Assembly (NCBI GenBank): GCA_963782555.1
Contig: CAWAKB010000004.1
Span: forward strand, 682,001-746,000
DNA length: 64,000 nt
DNA from: Hyphomicrobium_A sp963782555
GTDB lineage: Bacteria; Pseudomonadota; Alphaproteobacteria; Rhizobiales; Hyphomicrobiaceae
Direction of reading: 5' to 3'
Within the stretch, counting starts at the first letter, position 1; every line of letters starts with the position of its first letter. Under the pieces are notes generated by a model that ran no database searches, was not told the DNA's origin, and was given only the letters and a program-made list of their open reading frames with translations. This document shows, in pieces, positions 7,086 through 16,849 of the stretch. Made by a program: the position numbers and the translations under genes.

Positions 7086-9917
7086 GTGAAGCCGTTAGGG
7101 GACCAGGTCCAATGCTTGGGTTCCAGAGACCGACGATTGGACGGAGTTGGCGGCGACAGTCGGATGTGGAGGCGCGCCGCAGTCGCTGCCCTGATCACTG
7201 GATGCGTTGTCGTCGTTTTCTGGCAGCAGCTTGCCGGCATCGGCGTATTCATCGGCGAATCCGACCGGCTCAACTCTTACTTGAACATCCGTCTTGCGGA
7301 GTTCGATTCCCTGCGGGCGTACGGCCACGTGTCGAACTGGGACCCGTCGATGTTCGGCGGGTTTTCGCTCGCGGCGCTGCACTGGATGAACCCCGGTACC
7401 GATCCCGTAGCCTGGTTCTTGCAATTGTTTGCTAGGTCGAATGTCTATGTAGCCCTGCAATACATTTCAATCGTCTCAGTCCTCGCGGCATGCTCGACTG
7501 CTTATCTCTACATCCGCGAGCTCGTCCGACCAGGCCTCGCGGCTGCCGCCGGCGCAATATCCTATGGTCTGTCTGTGTTCTCCATTCACAGGATGGCACA
7601 GGTCGATAACGCCCATCTCACGATCGTTCTCTTGCCCCTGGCCATGCTGGCCATCCGCAAGATCGAGCTTGGCCGCACGGTCGGCCCTTTTCTGGCTCTT
7701 GCTGCAATGCTTGCAGCCCTCGCCTATTGGGGCTTTCTCCAAGAGGTCGCCTATACCTACTACTTCCTGGGGCTTTACTCCGTTTACCGAGGGGCGATCG
7801 CATGGCGCCAGGGTTGGCGCGCAAGCTTGCTGCCGTTGATCGCCTTCGGACTGGCGGCGGCGTTCGCACTTCTGCTTGCGGCCCCCCGGCTCATAACCGT
7901 CGCCTCGGAGTTCGCGCAGCTGAGCCGCACGACCACCGTGCACACTCTCAAATACGATGAGCTGCTGCGCTTCTTCCACGAAGGCCTCTTCGGCCGCACC
8001 ATCGAGGAAGCGCGCCTCATGAGCGGCGGCAAAAATCTGCACGAGGGCCTGCAGCTCGTTTCCTCCAGCATGCTCGGGTTGTTCGTCCTCTTTGGCATAC
8101 TTAGATTTTCGCGGCGCATCGAGGCCATCCCGGCCTTGGCATTCGCAGCCATGCTTCTCGTCTTGCTTTCCTACAAGCCGTCTGCGGACTTCGCGCCAAC
8201 ACTGAGCATTCTCGTCTCGTTCGTCGGGCTCGGCGGTCTGATGGCCCTACTGATCCTATGCGAACCGTTGCTGAAGCTCGGTGCCAAGTTGCGCATGTTC
8301 CTCCCCGGCCGGCGCCGGCCGACGGATACGACATTCCACCTGTATGGTGTCGTTATCCTCCTCGCCCTCATACTGACGCCCGAGGGGTACAAGGCTGTCT
8401 ATCGGCTGTTTGGCGGGATAGATTTCACGCACAGCCGCCTGTCGGTTCTCCTCATCTTGCCGATGTGTGCCCTCTTCTCGGTGTACCTGGCGGAGCTCAG
8501 GAGTTTGCCCTTACGGGAAGGCCGCGCATGGCCAGACAGCCGGCCGGCCCTGCCGTGGCTGGCCGGCATCGCCGCTCTCGCAGGCCTCTCGGCTTGGATC
8601 GTGCACGGCACGCTGATCGATCAGCTGGTGCCCCTCAACCTCTTCAAGCTCCACTTCGGCGATCCTTTATCAACCCAGACCGTCCTCAAGCTTCTGCTGA
8701 CGGCGTTAGTCCTCACGCTCCTGCTTTTGCCGCTCGTCAAGCCGAGGGCCCTCAACCTTGTCGATGGTCGCCAGTTGGTGACATTTGCCATCGCTGCCTT
8801 TGTGATAGCCGAGTCGGCCACCTACGCCCATTTCAAGGTCGCGGGCGCGCACACGTGGACGTTTCCTACTGCGTTCCGCTCGTTCAACTATCTGAATGTT
8901 CCCGCGTGGGCGCTGCGCCCGCCCAGCAAGGCGGCACTCGCCAAGTTCGCCTCCAAGCTCGAGGTGGAAGACTATCGCTCGATCGTGATTGGACCGTATT
9001 CACCTCATGCTGGTGTGAACACTTCCCACATCGCCGAGTTCTGGCACGCACGCATGATCGGCGGGTATGGGACAGGGGTGCCAAGCCGCCTTGCCGATCT
9101 TCCCTGGCCCAAGGAGGTCAAGACGCTGCGCACGATTGAACTCAGGTCGCTCCGAGACATAAGCCCACAACTCTTGGCGTTGCTCAACGTCAAGTACATC
9201 GTGGTCGTGACGCCGGATCTCTACTTCAATGTCGACTGTGAGGAGCGCCGCTGCCGCGAGCCGCGCGACATCCTCACCTTGGACGGAGACAAGTACGCCG
9301 GCGAGATCGTGACGATCGATGGCATCAGATTTGGGCTTGTGCCCAATTCAGTAGAGCCGCTGCCCCGGCATTTCCTTGTGGAAAGCGTCACCGGGGTCAC
9401 TCAACCACCGCGTCTAATAGGCGATAAGAGTGAGGTTAATTCGCCAACTCGTCCGGTGATCGAGGATGTCAGTCAGCTGAGACGTCATTCCCTGGCCGAG
9501 AAATTCGTCGGCACAAAGACGTTTGATTCCTCGGGGATCCTGCACGTTGCCTACAGGGGAGACGTTATCGACGTGGATGTGACGCCATCGAGCCGCGAGC
9601 GGTTCGTCGTGCTCAATGAGCGCTACCATCCAGACTGGCATGCACGAATTGGAGACGTGGAGGTTCCTGTGCTCCCAACCAACGCCGTGATGATGGGAAT
9701 TGAGATACCTCCAAAGGTCGGCCGTGTGCGGATGACCTTCGAGCCGTTCTCCGCCCGTGGCGTCGCCGCCCTGCCGACCTATGGTGCGCTCTTCCTGCTG
9801 CTGGCCGGCACACTTGGTCTCTCGAGGCTGGATAGGCGCATGAGCCGTGCCGCCGGACGTCAGTCCACAGAGGCGGCGGTCTCAGCCGCCGACGACCGCC
9901 GCAAAGCCCAAGGCTGA
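7086..9917 (+). CDS. YfhO-type polytopic membrane protein (putative glycosyltransferase)
   Basis: A 943-residue protein with the architecture of the bacterial YfhO family (GT-C superfamily). It has an N-terminal helix, a loop with LNIRLAEFDSLRAYGHVSNW followed by WDPSMFGGFSLAA, around a dozen membrane helices to residue ~600, then a soluble C-terminal region ending in FVVLNERYHPDWHARIGD and one last helix. That late E-x-Y-x-P-x-W motif is a hallmark of the family. In Firmicutes YfhO is linked to glycosylation of lipoteichoic acid; here the acceptor is unknown. GTG 7086 directly follows the previous stop; a downstream ATG at 7164 (MWRRAAV) is a good alternative start. The gene is in the middle of the membrane glycosylation locus. 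Confidence 0.75.
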   Translation: MKPLGDQVQCLGSRDRRLDGVGGDSRMWRRAAVAALITGCVVVVFWQQLAGIGVFIGESDRLNSYLNIRLAEFDSLRAYGHVSNWDPSMFGGFSLAALHWMNPGTDPVAWFLQLFARSNVYVALQYISIVSVLAACSTAYLYIRELVRPGLAAAAGAISYGLSVFSIHRMAQVDNAHLTIVLLPLAMLAIRKIELGRTVGPFLALAAMLAALAYWGFLQEVAYTYYFLGLYSVYRGAIAWRQGWRASLLPLIAFGLAAAFALLLAAPRLITVASEFAQLSRTTTVHTLKYDELLRFFHEGLFGRTIEEARLMSGGKNLHEGLQLVSSSMLGLFVLFGILRFSRRIEAIPALAFAAMLLVLLSYKPSADFAPTLSILVSFVGLGGLMALLILCEPLLKLGAKLRMFLPGRRRPTDTTFHLYGVVILLALILTPEGYKAVYRLFGGIDFTHSRLSVLLILPMCALFSVYLAELRSLPLREGRAWPDSRPALPWLAGIAALAGLSAWIVHGTLIDQLVPLNLFKLHFGDPLSTQTVLKLLLTALVLTLLLLPLVKPRALNLVDGRQLVTFAIAAFVIAESATYAHFKVAGAHTWTFPTAFRSFNYLNVPAWALRPPSKAALAKFASKLEVEDYRSIVIGPYSPHAGVNTSHIAEFWHARMIGGYGTGVPSRLADLPWPKEVKTLRTIELRSLRDISPQLLALLNVKYIVVVTPDLYFNVDCEERRCREPRDILTLDGDKYAGEIVTIDGIRFGLVPNSVEPLPRHFLVESVTGVTQPPRLIGDKSEVNSPTRPVIEDVSQLRRHSLAEKFVGTKTFDSSGILHVAYRGDVIDVDVTPSSRERFVVLNERYHPDWHARIGDVEVPVLPTNAVMMGIEIPPKVGRVRMTFEPFSARGVAALPTYGALFLLLAGTLGLSRLDRRMSRAAGRQSTEAAVSAADDRRKAQG

Positions 9918-9922
9918 AACGC

Positions 9923-10822
9923 ATGCGTGAAATCTCTTGCCCGATCTGCAAGTCTGACAGCAACGCGATTGTATATAATGCGAAGCTGCCGGCGGATTTC
10001 GACGAGACCGCCCCCCCTTCTCCTTATGCAGCTCACTACCGGATCAATCGCTGCGATGGCTGCAATTTGATCTACTCGAGCCCGATTATGGAGCCGGGCG
10101 GGGTTGCGGCTCTCTACGAGAACTCACGCGAGACCAACGTCGAGCCCGGCGAGGAAGACAACGTCCGGCGCACGATGGCGGGATACTATCGCCTGGCTGC
10201 GCCGCATCTCATCAAGCGCGAGCGGATGCTCGATGTCGGATGCGACATGGGATTCATGCTCGAGGCCGCCCGCGCCGACGGCTTTGCCGAGCTTCACGGC
10301 ATCGAGCCCGTGCCGGTGGCGCGCGCGGTGGCGCAAGCCATTCCCGGCGCGCACATCACCTCGGCATTCTTCGAGAACACCAGCTATCCAGCCAACCACT
10401 TTGATCTGATCACGCTTATTCATGTGGTCGATCATCTCGACGACCCGCGCGTCGTCCTTCAGCGCGCGCGCAACAACTTGCGGCCGGGCGGCCTGATCCT
10501 CGCCGTCGTGCACAACGTGAGCTCGCTCTTGCATCGCGTGCTCGGCGAGCGTTTCCCAATCTTCAATCTCTATCATCACTACTTCTTCGACAAGGACACG
10601 CTTGCCGAGCTCTTTCGCCGCCAGGGCTTCGAAGTGGTTGACGTGGTGTCGACCAAGAATTGCTACTCGTCAGGTTTTTTCGCAAAGCGGCTTCCGGGCG
10701 TGCCCGACACGGCACGGCAGATGTTCTACCGCTCGCTTCGAGCCGTTCATCTGGCGCATGTACCGATCAGCGTGCCGGTTGGAAATATCGGTATCGTCGT
10801 GCGCCGGCCGATGCAAAGCTAG
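9923..10822 (+). CDS. Class I SAM-dependent methyltransferase with N-terminal zinc-ribbon-like motif
   Basis: A 299-residue protein. Two CxxC pairs (C6/C9 and C44/C47) suggest an N-terminal zinc ribbon. A Methyltransf_23-type domain follows, with motif I MLDVGCDMGFMLEAA near residue 100, an acidic post-I strand (HGIEPVP) and LRPGGLILAVVHN as the later motif. CxxC-containing methyltransferases of this shape are common in polysaccharide and lipid-glycan clusters, where they methylate sugars; the actual substrate is unknown. It begins 5 bases after the YfhO-type gene and ends 15 bases before the GT2-SDR fusion, so it belongs to the same transcription unit. Confidence 0.8.
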   Translation: MREISCPICKSDSNAIVYNAKLPADFDETAPPSPYAAHYRINRCDGCNLIYSSPIMEPGGVAALYENSRETNVEPGEEDNVRRTMAGYYRLAAPHLIKRERMLDVGCDMGFMLEAARADGFAELHGIEPVPVARAVAQAIPGAHITSAFFENTSYPANHFDLITLIHVVDHLDDPRVVLQRARNNLRPGGLILAVVHNVSSLLHRVLGERFPIFNLYHHYFFDKDTLAELFRRQGFEVVDVVSTKNCYSSGFFAKRLPGVPDTARQMFYRSLRAVHLAHVPISVPVGNIGIVVRRPMQS

Positions 10823-10837
10823 CTGTGGCAGGGGGAC

Positions 10838-12598
10838 ATGAATAAGATTGACAGACCGCCACAGCCGATATCGGGCGGGCAGCGCTCGATTTCAGTCCTC
10901 ATCCCGGCCCTGAACGAAGTCGACAACCTCGAGCCCACCGTCAACCGCCTCATCGAAGCTCTGACCGCGACGGTCGAGGACTACGAGATTCTCATTGTCG
11001 ATGACGGGAGCACCGACGGCACGGCCTCCCTTGCCGACCGGCTGGCCGCTGCCAACCCGGACGTGCGCGTCTTTCACCACGACCGCAACATGGGCCTCGG
11101 CTACTGCTATGCGCAAGGCTATCGCCAGGCGGCGAAGGAATCCTTTGTCTACATTCCCGGCGACAATTCTTGGCCCTACCGGTCGTTTGTCGAGCTGTTC
11201 GGCAATATGGGACGTGCCGATATCGTCACGTCGTTCGCCATAAATCCGGAAGTGCGGCCGCGATCGCGTCGTTTCGTATCGCGGCTCTATACGAAGATCC
11301 TCAACCTCCTGTTCAATCGGCATCTCAAGTATTTCAACGGACTCACGATCTATCCGGTGAGCTTCCTGCGACTGGAGCCGGCGACCACGTTCGGGTTCGG
11401 GTTCCAGGCCGAGGTGCTGCTCAAGGCCCTTACGCTTGGTCTGTCCTATATCGAGGTGGGGCTGCCAATCGACGAACGGATGGCGGGCAAGTCGAAGGCC
11501 GTCAGCCCGCGCAATATCGTGAGCGTCATTCTCACGCTCCTGCGGGTGTTCTACGAGCTCAACATTGCACGCCGCTGGCGGTCGGATTCCTGGTCTGCCC
11601 ACCAGGGGCTGCCGTTTGGGGCGTCGACCGCCATCGACGAGCTGGGCTTCGAGCCGGGAGGCACGACCACCGCCGTGCCGGGCAAGAGCTCGCCGAGCTC
11701 GAGCCTGGTGGTCTTGGTTGCGGGGGCGAGCTCCGGCATCGGCGCGGCAGTTGCGAAGGATTTGGCCGCGTCCGGCCACAAAGTGATGGCCTGCTCGCGC
11801 AGCCCGGAGCGACTTCGGGCAGCGTTCGGCGAGGATTCAACTGTACAATACGCGCCCTGCGACATGGCAGATGAAGACTCCGTCAGGCAGTTTGTCGACT
11901 TCGTCAGCAGTCGTACCGGACGGGTGGATGCGCTCATCAATTGCGCGGGCAGCTTCGGCGCAATCGGACCGATCGATCGCGTCGACAGCCGCGAGTGGTT
12001 GCGCACGATCGAGGACAATCTGTTCGCAACGTTTCTATCGATCAAGCATTTCCTGCCGTTGCTTGAACGATCCTCCGCACCGCGGATCATCAATATGTCG
12101 GGAGGTGGAGCCTTCAGCCCGTTTCCAAACTTTAGTGCCTATGCCTGCTCGAAGGCCGCCATCGTGCGTCTCACCGAAACGCTTGCGGTCGAGCTGGCCC
12201 CGCGCGGAATCTCGGTGAATGCTTTGGCCCCCGGGCTCATCCCGACGCAAGTGCACAAGGCAACCATGGCGGCCGGACCCGAGCGCGCAGGCGCGCTGCA
12301 GTACAACCGCACCTGCCAGCTGATGCGAAATGCCTACGAGGTCTCCAACGCTGCACGCCTCAAGACGGTGCAGGACTGCGTGCGCGCCTTGCTGTCGCGG
12401 CCGTACCGCAACCTCACCGGCAAGACGATCAGCGCCAATTTCGATCCCTGGTCGTCGGATACGTTCCGCAAGCACATTGCCGGCATCACCCGCTCGGAAC
12501 TCTACACGATGCGCCGGACGAATGTCGTCAATCTGCCGGAAGGCCTGCTGCGCACCAGCCTGATGCGGCTCTGGGCCAAGCACGGAATCAACCGATAG
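10838..12598 (+). CDS. Bifunctional GT2 glycosyltransferase / short-chain dehydrogenase fusion
   Basis: A 586-residue single reading frame with two enzymes. Residues ~18-245 are a GT2 domain of the dolichyl-phosphate-mannose-synthase type: SVLIPALNEVDNL, LIVDDGSTDGT, and GDN in the position of the metal-binding acidic motif. It lacks the C-terminal membrane helices some relatives carry. After a linker (~245-287) residues ~288-520 are a classical SDR: VAGASSGIG nucleotide-binding loop, NCAG, a Ser in IINMSGGG, and Y435-A-C-S-K439 as the catalytic pair. A 60-residue tail follows. The likely roles are making a polyprenyl-phosphate sugar and oxidising or reducing a sugar or lipid intermediate. 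The coupling of the two activities is inferred from fusion only. Strong GGGGGG ribosome site before ATG 10838. Confidence 0.8.
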   Translation: MNKIDRPPQPISGGQRSISVLIPALNEVDNLEPTVNRLIEALTATVEDYEILIVDDGSTDGTASLADRLAAANPDVRVFHHDRNMGLGYCYAQGYRQAAKESFVYIPGDNSWPYRSFVELFGNMGRADIVTSFAINPEVRPRSRRFVSRLYTKILNLLFNRHLKYFNGLTIYPVSFLRLEPATTFGFGFQAEVLLKALTLGLSYIEVGLPIDERMAGKSKAVSPRNIVSVILTLLRVFYELNIARRWRSDSWSAHQGLPFGASTAIDELGFEPGGTTTAVPGKSSPSSSLVVLVAGASSGIGAAVAKDLAASGHKVMACSRSPERLRAAFGEDSTVQYAPCDMADEDSVRQFVDFVSSRTGRVDALINCAGSFGAIGPIDRVDSREWLRTIEDNLFATFLSIKHFLPLLERSSAPRIINMSGGGAFSPFPNFSAYACSKAAIVRLTETLAVELAPRGISVNALAPGLIPTQVHKATMAAGPERAGALQYNRTCQLMRNAYEVSNAARLKTVQDCVRALLSRPYRNLTGKTISANFDPWSSDTFRKHIAGITRSELYTMRRTNVVNLPEGLLRTSLMRLWAKHGINR

Positions 12599-12614
12599 CG
12601 GAGGCTCGAGCGGG

Positions 12615-13166
12615 ATGAAGGCGGTTCTTCTCGCGCTCCTTTGCGGCCTCCTCCTGGTCGTGGCTGCCTCCATTGCGTTCAATCGCACGGAGACCAAGAG
12701 CCGCGCGCGGCGGCTGCTCAAGACCTATCTGGTGGTCCTCGTGGCTCTGATCGTCGTGCATCTGTCGACGCCGGCCGATTTGGGCTTCTTGCCGCCGGCC
12801 TTGGTGACGCCGATAGAGTGGGTCGATCTGGGCTTTGCGGTGTTCCTGTTTTCTGCCGGTTTCTTTGGCGGCGTCCTGCAGCTCTATAACCTTGCCGATC
12901 GCGGCTTCTCCTTACGCATTCTGATCGACATCCTTCAATCCCCCTGCGCCGGCCTGACCCCCGGCGAGGTCATGACGGACTACAGCGCCGGCCACGGTAT
13001 CCCCTGGATGTACCAAAAGCGCGTCGACGGCATGACCGCAACAGGCCTTGCGCACGTCGCCAATGGTGACCTCGTGCTCACGCCCAAGGGCAGGAGGATT
13101 GCGCAGATCTTCGCTTGGCTGCAGGATTTTGCCCGGGTGCAGCCGCAGAAGGCCCATGATCGATGA
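12615..13166 (+). CDS. Small membrane protein with winged-helix-like C-terminus (paralogue A)
   Basis: A 183-residue protein with three hydrophobic segments (about 4-22, 38-56 and 70-92) and a soluble C-terminal half of ~85 residues. The tail contains LTPGEVMTDY, an MTATGLAHVANGDLVL strand pair, and LTPKGRRIAQIFAWLQDF; LTxKGR followed by a helix is typical of the wing and last helix of MarR/PadR-like folds. Start at ATG 12615, preceded by GGAGG. It overlaps the next gene by ATGA, and that gene has the same arrangement. I do not recognise the family. A membrane-tethered winged helix could be a regulator or a protein-interaction domain. Confidence 0.55.
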   Translation: MKAVLLALLCGLLLVVAASIAFNRTETKSRARRLLKTYLVVLVALIVVHLSTPADLGFLPPALVTPIEWVDLGFAVFLFSAGFFGGVLQLYNLADRGFSLRILIDILQSPCAGLTPGEVMTDYSAGHGIPWMYQKRVDGMTATGLAHVANGDLVLTPKGRRIAQIFAWLQDFARVQPQKAHDR

Positions 13167-13684
13167 TCTTTGGGCTCGTATCCAGCATCTGTTGGTTTGC
13201 CGTTTTTCTCGTCGGTCATATCGCCATCGCGCACTGGGGCAACTCGCAGACCAAGCCGCTCTGGAGCAAGCGGCTGCTGATCACCGGTGCCGTTGGGATC
13301 GCTCTAAGCCTGATACCGCCGGGCACTCTTGCCGGGCCGAGCGACTTGCGCCACGGCGGCTGGTTGATGGGGGTGTTGTGGGGAGAGCTGACGTATCTCG
13401 GGCTCTATTGCCTCTACACGCCCTTCTACTATGTCGTGGTGGCATCCCTCTCAGTGCGCACCATGGTCATGCTGCTGCGTGCGCCCGACCAAGCGCTTCC
13501 GTTGAAGCTACTGCAGGAGGAATTCGCCTCCCCGGCTTTGGTACGCCAGCGTCTTGCGACCATGGCCGCCAACGGCTTTCTCCATCTTAGCGGCGAGCGC
13601 TACGCGCTCACACCAAAAGGCCGCCTTGTCGCCAGCGCGTTCGCTTGGATCAAGCGCTTCTGGAACTTGGGCGCCGGTGGTTGA
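13163..13684 (+). CDS. Small membrane protein with winged-helix-like C-terminus (paralogue B)
   Basis: A 173-residue protein with an N-terminal signal-anchor-like helix, two or three further hydrophobic segments up to residue ~105, and a C-terminal part with LPLKLLQEEF, RLATMAANGFLHLSGERYA and LTPKGRLVASAFAWIKRF. The last stretch is strikingly like LTPKGRRIAQIFAWLQDF in the preceding gene. The start ATG overlaps the previous stop (ATGA), so the two proteins are translationally coupled and probably made in equal amounts. The next gene, a YfhO-type protein, starts 6 bases after its stop. Function unknown; the pairing suggests a heteromeric membrane complex. Confidence 0.55.
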   Translation: MIFGLVSSICWFAVFLVGHIAIAHWGNSQTKPLWSKRLLITGAVGIALSLIPPGTLAGPSDLRHGGWLMGVLWGELTYLGLYCLYTPFYYVVVASLSVRTMVMLLRAPDQALPLKLLQEEFASPALVRQRLATMAANGFLHLSGERYALTPKGRLVASAFAWIKRFWNLGAGG

Positions 13685-13690
13685 CCCCAA

Positions 13691-16600
13691 ATGACGTTGA
13701 GACGTTCCACGTTCGATTTGTTGCTGGCACCGATCGCGGCAACCCGAGGCGAGCCTGGAACGATGGATTCGACGAGCCGGAGAGCGGTTGCGATCGCGAT
13801 GCTGCTCGCCCTCGCTCTTTACATTTTGCCGATCTTGCTTGGCTTCGGCTGGACAAGCCTTTCGGGTCCATCGCTCCAGAACATCAGGGTCCACCAATAC
13901 CGTTATCCCGCCCATAAGATAACGGCCGAGCCTTGGGGTGCGGCGGTGGTCGTCACACCCGCTGAAAGCAGATTGAGACAGTACATCCTCAACGGTGATC
14001 TACCGCTTTGGAACCCATACCAGGGCCTAGGCCAGCCATACGCAGCTCAGGGCGAGGGCAGCCCCTATGCGCCGTCAGCAATATTGAGAGCGCTTGCTCC
14101 TCCGTGGGCCGCCAACCTGATCACTTTCGCCATGTTCCTCCTTGCGTCGCTGGCGACCTTGGTGGTCGCGCGCCTGCTTGGATTGTCGTTGGGCGCACAA
14201 GGCTTCGCGGCGAGCGCGATGTTCTTGTCGACCTCGCTTACATTCCACATCGCTCGCTACAACATCGCTGACCAGAATGCGTTCATTCCTGTGCAGCTTG
14301 CCGCAGTGATTTGGGCCGCCACGCGTCAATCGCGCGGGGCCTATGCATTGCTCGCGTTAACGACCGCGCTTACGCTCATCGCAGGCTTCGTCCAAACCGC
14401 AATCGCAACTGTTGCCCTGTCGGGCGTGCTTGGTTGCATCCTCATTGTAGTGACCGTCGAGACCTTCCAAGCGCGGCTTCGTGCGGTTGCCTTGCTGATT
14501 GCCTCGACAAGCGTTGGAGCCGCGTTGGTCGCCCCTTTTCTCTTCCCCATTGCGGAGCTCGCCTCGATCGGCTTCCACAAGAACATCATATCGGTTGTCA
14601 ACTACACGCCGCCCATTGCGAACCTCATCGCCTTTAACTTTCCTGCCTTGCTCGGGGAGCCGCTTACGAACAGCTCCCTCATCAGAGTTGATTGGGACAA
14701 TCTCTTTGCAACATCGAGCATAACCGTATTCCTCCTTTGCCTGATCGGCATTGCGGCGTCGAAGTGGCACAACTCCAGTCGGCGGGCAATGTTCTGGGCA
14801 CTCCTGATCGTGGCGCTCGTTTTGACCTTGCGCTTTATGAATCTTCCACCGCTGTCGTGGCTCGCAAAGTTGCCTGGCCTCGGTCAAATGACGACGAAGC
14901 ACACCCAGGCGATCACAGCGTTTTTCTTGCTCCTCGCTGCGGCTCTGGCTCTCGATCAAGCGCAGCATTGGGATCGGGCCCGCCTAAAATTGATCGTGTT
15001 GGGAGCAGCCCTGTTTGCGGTTGTCGTGGTCGTTGCTGGCGCGGAGATCAGCGGGTGGAAAAGAGGTTTCGTTCGCGCGATTGGCGAATGGGGCGGCTAC
15101 CCTGCAGCCACCTTGATCGCGCTGGTGTTCCTCGCAGTCTGGACCTGTTTCGCGCGCAAGGCTCCCGCTTTTGGATCACAACGGTTCGCAGCCATCGTCG
15201 GCATCGTCGCCACCGCTGAGCTCAGCGTCTACATTCCCCTCGGAGAGATGTTCTGGGGCATGGCATACCTGCGCTTACTGGTGGCCGCTGGCATCGTCGC
15301 CGCGGGATGCTTCTACGTCTACGCACGAAATGCTCTGGCAATTGGCGCCGCAACGGTCGCGGTGTGCTTATACGCTCTGTTGATCGTTCTCCCGCCGGAG
15401 GGCCTGCCCTCCTTGCAGCACACACGCGAGGTCCCTGCCTTTGCGCAATATGTGCGCCAGCATGCCGGCCACACGTACCGGAGCTTCGGAATTTTTCCGG
15501 AGCACTCATCGCAGGTTCCGGTTCAAGACGTGGGAGTAGTCGGGCCGCTGGCTCCGAGCGGGTTCGCCGCATTCGTTCATGTGATCGATCCTGAAGGGCG
15601 ATTGAACTACGCGGGATCGACCGTGTTCGTGCTGGCCGGCTGGGGCAACGTGTCAACCGAGCAGTATCTGCGTCATCGGGCGATATTCGATTGGTTGAGC
15701 GTCCGATTTCTAGTGCTGGAGAAGTCCCTGCTGGACAACGCCAATCGTGGAATGCTCAACCTTGCAAAGGAGAGGCCGGGCGAATTCGCCATTGCTTTCG
15801 ATGATGAGAATACTCGGGTCATAGAGTCGCTGCACGCGCGACCGCGTTTCGAGTTTGCCAGTCCCCTTGCAAGCGTGCGCTCCCAGGCGGCGATCGTGCG
15901 TCAACTCCAGAATGATCCAGCTTCCATCGAGTTCCGTCGCGCGCGTGGAAGCGGATGGCGTTTCCGCCCAGCAGGTCGCCGCACTGGAGAGGCCGTCTTC
16001 GGCCGGCACCGTGCGCCTGGTAGAGGAAAGTCCAGGCCATTTGCGGCTCACCACCACGACCACGAGCTCCCGCCTGCTCGTTGTCAAAGACAGTTTCTTT
16101 CCCGGTTGGAGAGCGACCGTCGACGGTCGGGAAACGCCTTTGCTGCGCGTCAATGGCATGGTGCAGGGCGTCCAAGTGCCCGCGGGCGACGACCACACGA
16201 TCGAGCTCACGTATTTGCCCGCCAGTTTCACGGACGGAAGCATCGTGGCGGCTACGGCACTCGCGGCATTCCTAGGACTCCTGGTCATCGCGTCGCGCGA
16301 ATCTCGGCATTTGGCAGCGCTCGCTCTTGCGCTCGGTTTGGCGTGCACAGGGGTGATTGCCGCTATGCCGCATTTCTTTCGGGTGCAGGAGAAGCCTACG
16401 GGGAGATTGGGTACGCTGGTCGAGACGTGCGCCTTAGATTTGCGGGGCGTCTCCGTGGAGCGGCACAAGACCGACTCCACCAACACCAGTCAGCCTTTCT
16501 TAAAGGCGACGAATGCAGCCTACTTGCCAACGGTTACGCTTGCTGGCGCACATGTCGTGATTGGCCCCGGAACGCTTGTTTATCGCAAAGAGACCGGGAT

Positions 16601-16760
16601 CGCTGAAGTCGACGCGCAGGGACAGTTCCGGCCGCTCACGGGCGATGAGGGAAGCACGGTCAAGCTCGGCCCAACGTCGGCTTGCGAAGGCGCCGGCGGC
16701 CCATCTGCGGTCTTCGCCGGCGGCCGTTGGAAACTCAGCAAAATCCGCACTTCAGACTAG
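13691..16760 (+). pseudogene. Second YfhO-type membrane protein, interrupted by one frameshift
   Basis: The frame from 13691 encodes a YfhO-type membrane protein: N-terminal helix, loop with LRQYILNGDLPLWNPYQGLG, about a dozen helices and the first part of the extracytoplasmic domain, up to NDPASIEF near 15930. From about 15935 the sensible protein continues in the next frame: SSVARVEADGVSAQQVAAL, then LVVKDSFFPGWRATVDGRE, which is the family's late motif, then a final helix and a ~130-residue tail ending at 16760. The first frame runs on to 16606 as low-complexity Arg-rich nonsense. A single one-base change would restore a protein of ~1020 residues. Start may be ATG 13691 or ATG 13763. Real pseudogene or sequencing error cannot be told apart here. 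Confidence 0.7.
15997..16034 (+). repeat. 38-bp direct repeat, copy 1 (inside YfhO-type gene)
   Basis: These 38 bases match 18481-18518 at 36 of 38 positions, in the same orientation. Here they encode SAGTVRLVEESP in the second (correct) frame of the frameshifted YfhO-type gene. Confidence 0.85.
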
Positions 16761-16849
16761 AGCCGCTGGGATGCTGTCGTTCGGTCGCCAATCCTCACGC
16801 TCTCGCCAAGAACGCGCGCACGCGCCATAGACAGACAAGGTTTTGCAAA

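Noticed and set aside
16682..16849. Upstream extension of the membrane-protein frame that ends at 18460
   Set aside because: The added 56 residues are Arg-rich, overlap the end of the YfhO-type gene, and precede a better start at TTG 16850 with a ribosome site.
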